In this document: in pieces, positions 60,921-64,000 of the stretch | How positions within the stretch are numbered: the first letter of the stretch is position 1 | Layout: each line of letters opens with the position of its first letter | Origin: Lateolabrax maculatus | Taxonomy: Eukaryota; Chordata; Actinopteri; Acropomatiformes; Lateolabracidae | NCBI GenBank assembly: GCA_031216445.1 | Contig: CM062217.1 | Span: forward strand, 26,478,001 to 26,542,000 | Direction of reading: 5' to 3' | Length of the DNA stretch: 64,000 nucleotides | Notes under the pieces: model-generated | The model's input: only the letters and a program-made list of their open reading frames with translations | Database searches by the model: none | Told to the model about the DNA's origin: nothing | Program-made: the position numbers and the translations under genes

Positions 60921-61320
60921 TATTTATTCGAGCCAGAGTATTTGACCAAAGAAATGTAGCGGAGAGAGAGGTCGAAGCTGTATTCTGCATCCTGCAAGAT
61001 ACAACACCTATATAGAATATATAGAATACAACACCTAGGTAAATCAGAGTAGAGAGGCAAAGCAATTCCCCGTTCATGACAACTGTACGTGGGGGGGAAT
61101 TTTTATACAACTCACCTGTTTGGATTATATTAAGGGTTACAGTTATGCATAATTAAGGATGTGGCCGCTTTGAGTGACAGGATGCCGTCATAGGGTATGA
61201 TCAGGATAGAGGCGTGGAAATTCATAACCATGGCACTGTGTAGATTAAAATAGCCGTCAATGTTTTTGGGTGTTATCCGTATTTTCGTTTTAGAACTTTG
61301 ACGATTGACTTGAAAAGAAG
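60921..61320. other. gene-poor stretch
   Basis: A short direct duplication (TACAACACCTA, twice near 61000-61040). Nothing else seen. Confidence 0.35.
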
Positions 61321-61324
61321 TGGA

Positions 61325-61535
61325 TGTAACCTCCGGGTATGAAAAGTGAAGGCAATGCGGTAGTGCTGTAAACCTGTATTCTTTCTAATGCCAAGCAGGG
61401 GGCGACTCCACTCTTGGCTCCAAAAATCCAAGATGGTGACAGCCAAAATGCCAAACTCGGGGGTTCAAAACAACAAACCGATGCGTGATGTCATGGTGGC
61501 TACTTCCACTTCTTTTATACAGTCTATGTTCACAA
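61325..61535. repeat. dispersed fish repeat fragment
   Basis: AGGGGGCGACTCCACTCTTG through TTTTATACAGTCTATG, text I know as a frequent teleost repeat. Classification not attempted. Confidence 0.4.
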
Positions 61536-62639
61536 TGAACACAATAACAAGAACAATTTACAGGAAGATATAATTAGATAGGCATATACATTCATGCACT
61601 TCCATCTTCCACTGACCTGTTTGACCACTAGGCAAACTGCAGGGGGTCCACTAGGGGGTGCAGATGCTTATGTGATATATTTGTATTATGTGGATGTGTA
61701 AAGTTGTGAAATGATTCATTAAATGTCATCTGTTAATGGTGTATTTGGGTTATGTTCAGAGTGGTGTGTTGACAGTAAAGGTGGGCAGGGACCATGGCAC
61801 CTACGTCATCAACAAACAGACTCCAAATAAACAGATATGGCTTTCTTCTCCCACCAGGTAAGACTGAAGAGTCAGACCACCTGACTTCACACTCTGATGG
61901 GGTTGAGGAAAGGAACACATGAACCAGATGTCTTTTCCCACATTTTATTCTACACTGAGTGTGACACACATCACAGTGCTCCTCAGGCACATGCCTCAGT
62001 GTCTCTATAACATCTGTCTGCTGCTGTATCGTCTGCACTGTAGTTGCTCTGCTCTGCTGTCGTTCCACACAGAGCTGTCCATATTGCTGCAGAGCCACAT
62101 CTGCTCTGTTTCCATACAGATGGACATTTTAAACTTCTAGTGACCGTATGATTGGAAACAATAAGAGGAGTAAAACTATCATTGATTCCGTAAACTAACC
62201 ATAAACAAAATAAATGCTTTGAAATATACCTTTTGAGATAAAAAAAAATACAAAATGCTTTTCTCTTTTTCAGAGAAATCTGAAATGTAAAACATATAAA
62301 CTAATTTCCTTGCTTCTCTTTTTGTAAGTGTGTGTACAATCATGATACTATGAGTTTCCACCAACTGTTTTCTAAATAGTTTGCCATGATTTTCAATAAA
62401 ACCATGGAGCTTTCTGAGGCCTGCCTACAGTATAACTACTGTGAATTACAAAACAACTGTGAGCCAAAGACACAGAGTATATATGTACAACTCCACAATA
62501 ACTTATCAACATTAGCCCTTAGGGGAGCAGTTGTATATAAAGGCAGTGATCTATCTATGTGAGCTGTTTGTTGTTATCTATATGTTCTCTAATAATGTGT
62601 TTTACATTTGTATTTAATGTAATTTATCTCTAGGTTGTT
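61536..62639. other. gene-poor stretch
   Basis: No supported exon, RNA gene or repeat. Confidence 0.3.
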
Positions 62640-62845
62640 CTGTCCACACCAGGTCACCAGGTGGTCAGTACCCACTTGTAGGCAGAGCGCCCAATGAGGT
62701 TGGTGTCATCTGCAAAGTTCAGGAGCATGACAGACTGGTGACTGGAGGTGCAGCTGTTGGTGTTCAGGGGGAAAGTAGAGGGGAAAGAATGCAGCCTTGA
62801 GGGGAGCCGGTGCTGATGGTTCGTGGCTGGATAGTGCATGTTGGA
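62640..62845 (-). mobile_element. reverse-transcriptase fragment of a LINE
   Basis: Minus-strand reading gives SSHQSVMLLNFADDTNLIGR. It contains the FADD catalytic box and the TNLIG context of L2/CR1/Rex-like reverse transcriptases. Only about 200 bp remain. Confidence 0.65.
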
Positions 62846-63047
62846 ACCATCACTCAGGTGTCAGGTGTTGCAGTTGAATGCATTTGTGCTTGTGTGTCAT
62901 CACCGTTGGCCCCCCAGGAACAACAAATCTCACCAACATACACAAAGACCTCAAACTGTTATGAAAAGCATCAGAAAGAACACAATCCTATCATTTAACC
63001 AGTTTATTTAATCTGTTTTTTATTTATCTAATTTTCTATCTTCTATT

Positions 63048-64000
63048 TATGGCAACAACCTTTTTACACATCAATATCAGAGGAATAAAGGGAAAGAAAG
63101 TGAACTGAAACTAATTTTAACTGAAAAACAGGTCACAGTAGCCTCCATTAATGAAACCCTCCTCAGGAAAGAAACGCCTTTTAAAATTGATGGTTTTAGT
63201 ATTTTAAGAAAAGAACGACCAGCAGAGTGGCACTTTTAATAAAAAAAGGATATAAAATACAAAGAAACTAATTTTAACATCACTCAAAAAGAACTCATAT
63301 AAAAGGTGAATAAAATTGGTCCAAGCACAGAACGTTGTGGAACTTTTGACTTTGTGACGACTTTTATGCTCGCTTCGAGAGGGACAACAGAGACATCGCC
63401 ACCAAGACAACACTCCTAGCAGACTACCAGTCCATTACACTCTCCTCCACTGATGTTCACACAGCACTGAGCATGCAAGGCTGCTGAACCTGACGGCATT
63501 CCCGGACGTGTGCTCAGGGCATGTGCAGAGCAGTTCACTGGGATCCTCACAGACGTTTTCAATCTGTCCCTCGCCCAAGCAGCTGTGCCAACATGCTTTA
63601 AAGCTACATCCATCATGCCAGTGCCGAAACACTCCAAGCCAACGTTCATCAATGACTACCGCCCTTTAGCACTCACACCCATCATCATGAAGTGCTTCAA
63701 GCAGCTGGTCCTGGCACACCTGAAGGACTCCCTCCCACCCACACTGGACGCACACCAGTTTGCCTACTGCAGCAATAGGAGCATAGATGATGCAGTTTCC
63801 ACAGCACTGCACTCTGTGCTCACACACCTGGACAACACCAACACCTAGGCACGATTGCTGTTTGCTGATTTCAGCTCAGCATTCAACACTGTCAAGTTAA
63901 TCACTAAACTTGGAGACCTGGGCACCAACACCTCCCTCTGCAACTGGATCATGGACTTTCTGACCAACACACCACAACATGTTAGGTCAGGCCACACCTG
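63048..64000 (+). mobile_element. decayed non-LTR retrotransposon (endonuclease relic, then RT), runs off the window
   Basis: 63048-63240 carries an endonuclease-like stretch (THINIRG-type start, VTVASINETLLRKETPFKID) with a frame change. 63360-64000 carries reverse transcriptase: GIPGRVLRACAEQFTGILTD, VPTCFKATSIMPVPKHSKPT, FINDYRPLALTPIIMKCFKQ, then a TAG at 63846-63848 where the family has Tyr, and beyond it ARLLFADFSSAFNTVK. A further shift lies near 63475. The two parts may be different insertions. The element is nonfunctional as read. Confidence 0.8.

Overview
The window is vertebrate nuclear DNA, almost certainly from a ray-finned (teleost) fish. Genes are split into short exons with GT/AG boundaries and long introns. 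The encoded proteins are clear vertebrate orthologues. The rest is dense with fish-type interspersed repeats: LINE 3' tails with a (TTGAC)n end, tRNA-headed SINEs, MITEs and long CA/TG and AT microsatellites. I see no bacterial, plasmid, phage or CRISPR content.

Layout: (1) 1-3278, + strand, last four exons of marveld2 (tricellulin). (2) 5.9-17.5 kb, +, complete ocln (occludin), a tandem paralogue of marveld2 with the same C-terminal exon structure. (3) 18.8-25.8 kb, +, complete gtf2h2 (TFIIH p44 subunit), 14 coding exons. (4) 27.1-33.2 kb, +, complete dhfr, 6 exons. (5) 36.5-44.7 kb, +, ankrd34b, with two coding exons and a probable distant noncoding first exon. (6) 52.1-46.8 kb, - strand, complete fam151b, 5 exons. 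(7) 54.0-54.3 kb, +, two exons that match frataxin (fxn) exons 2 and 3, with no other fxn exon recognised. (8) 54.4-64 kb, gene-poor and repeat-rich, ending inside a decayed non-LTR reverse transcriptase.

The genes are not an operon. marveld2 and ocln both act at epithelial tight junctions (tricellular and bicellular respectively). gtf2h2 serves transcription and nucleotide-excision repair, dhfr folate metabolism, and fxn mitochondrial iron-sulfur cluster assembly. The set resembles two human chromosome 5q blocks (MARVELD2-OCLN-GTF2H2 and DHFR-ANKRD34B-FAM151B) placed side by side, with frataxin, which lies elsewhere in human, as an unexpected neighbour.

I found no convincing undescribed biological system. 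The most interesting structures are mobile DNA: a roughly 470 bp nonautonomous transposon family with exact 9-bp target duplications in three independent copies; a SINE nested in a MITE with a visible 15-bp duplication; a roughly 550 bp foldback palindrome; inverted MITE copies flanking the dhfr promoter; and a LINE copy whose endonuclease and reverse-transcriptase ends are fused in frame by an internal deletion. Exon boundaries were assigned by eye from splice consensus and reading phase.
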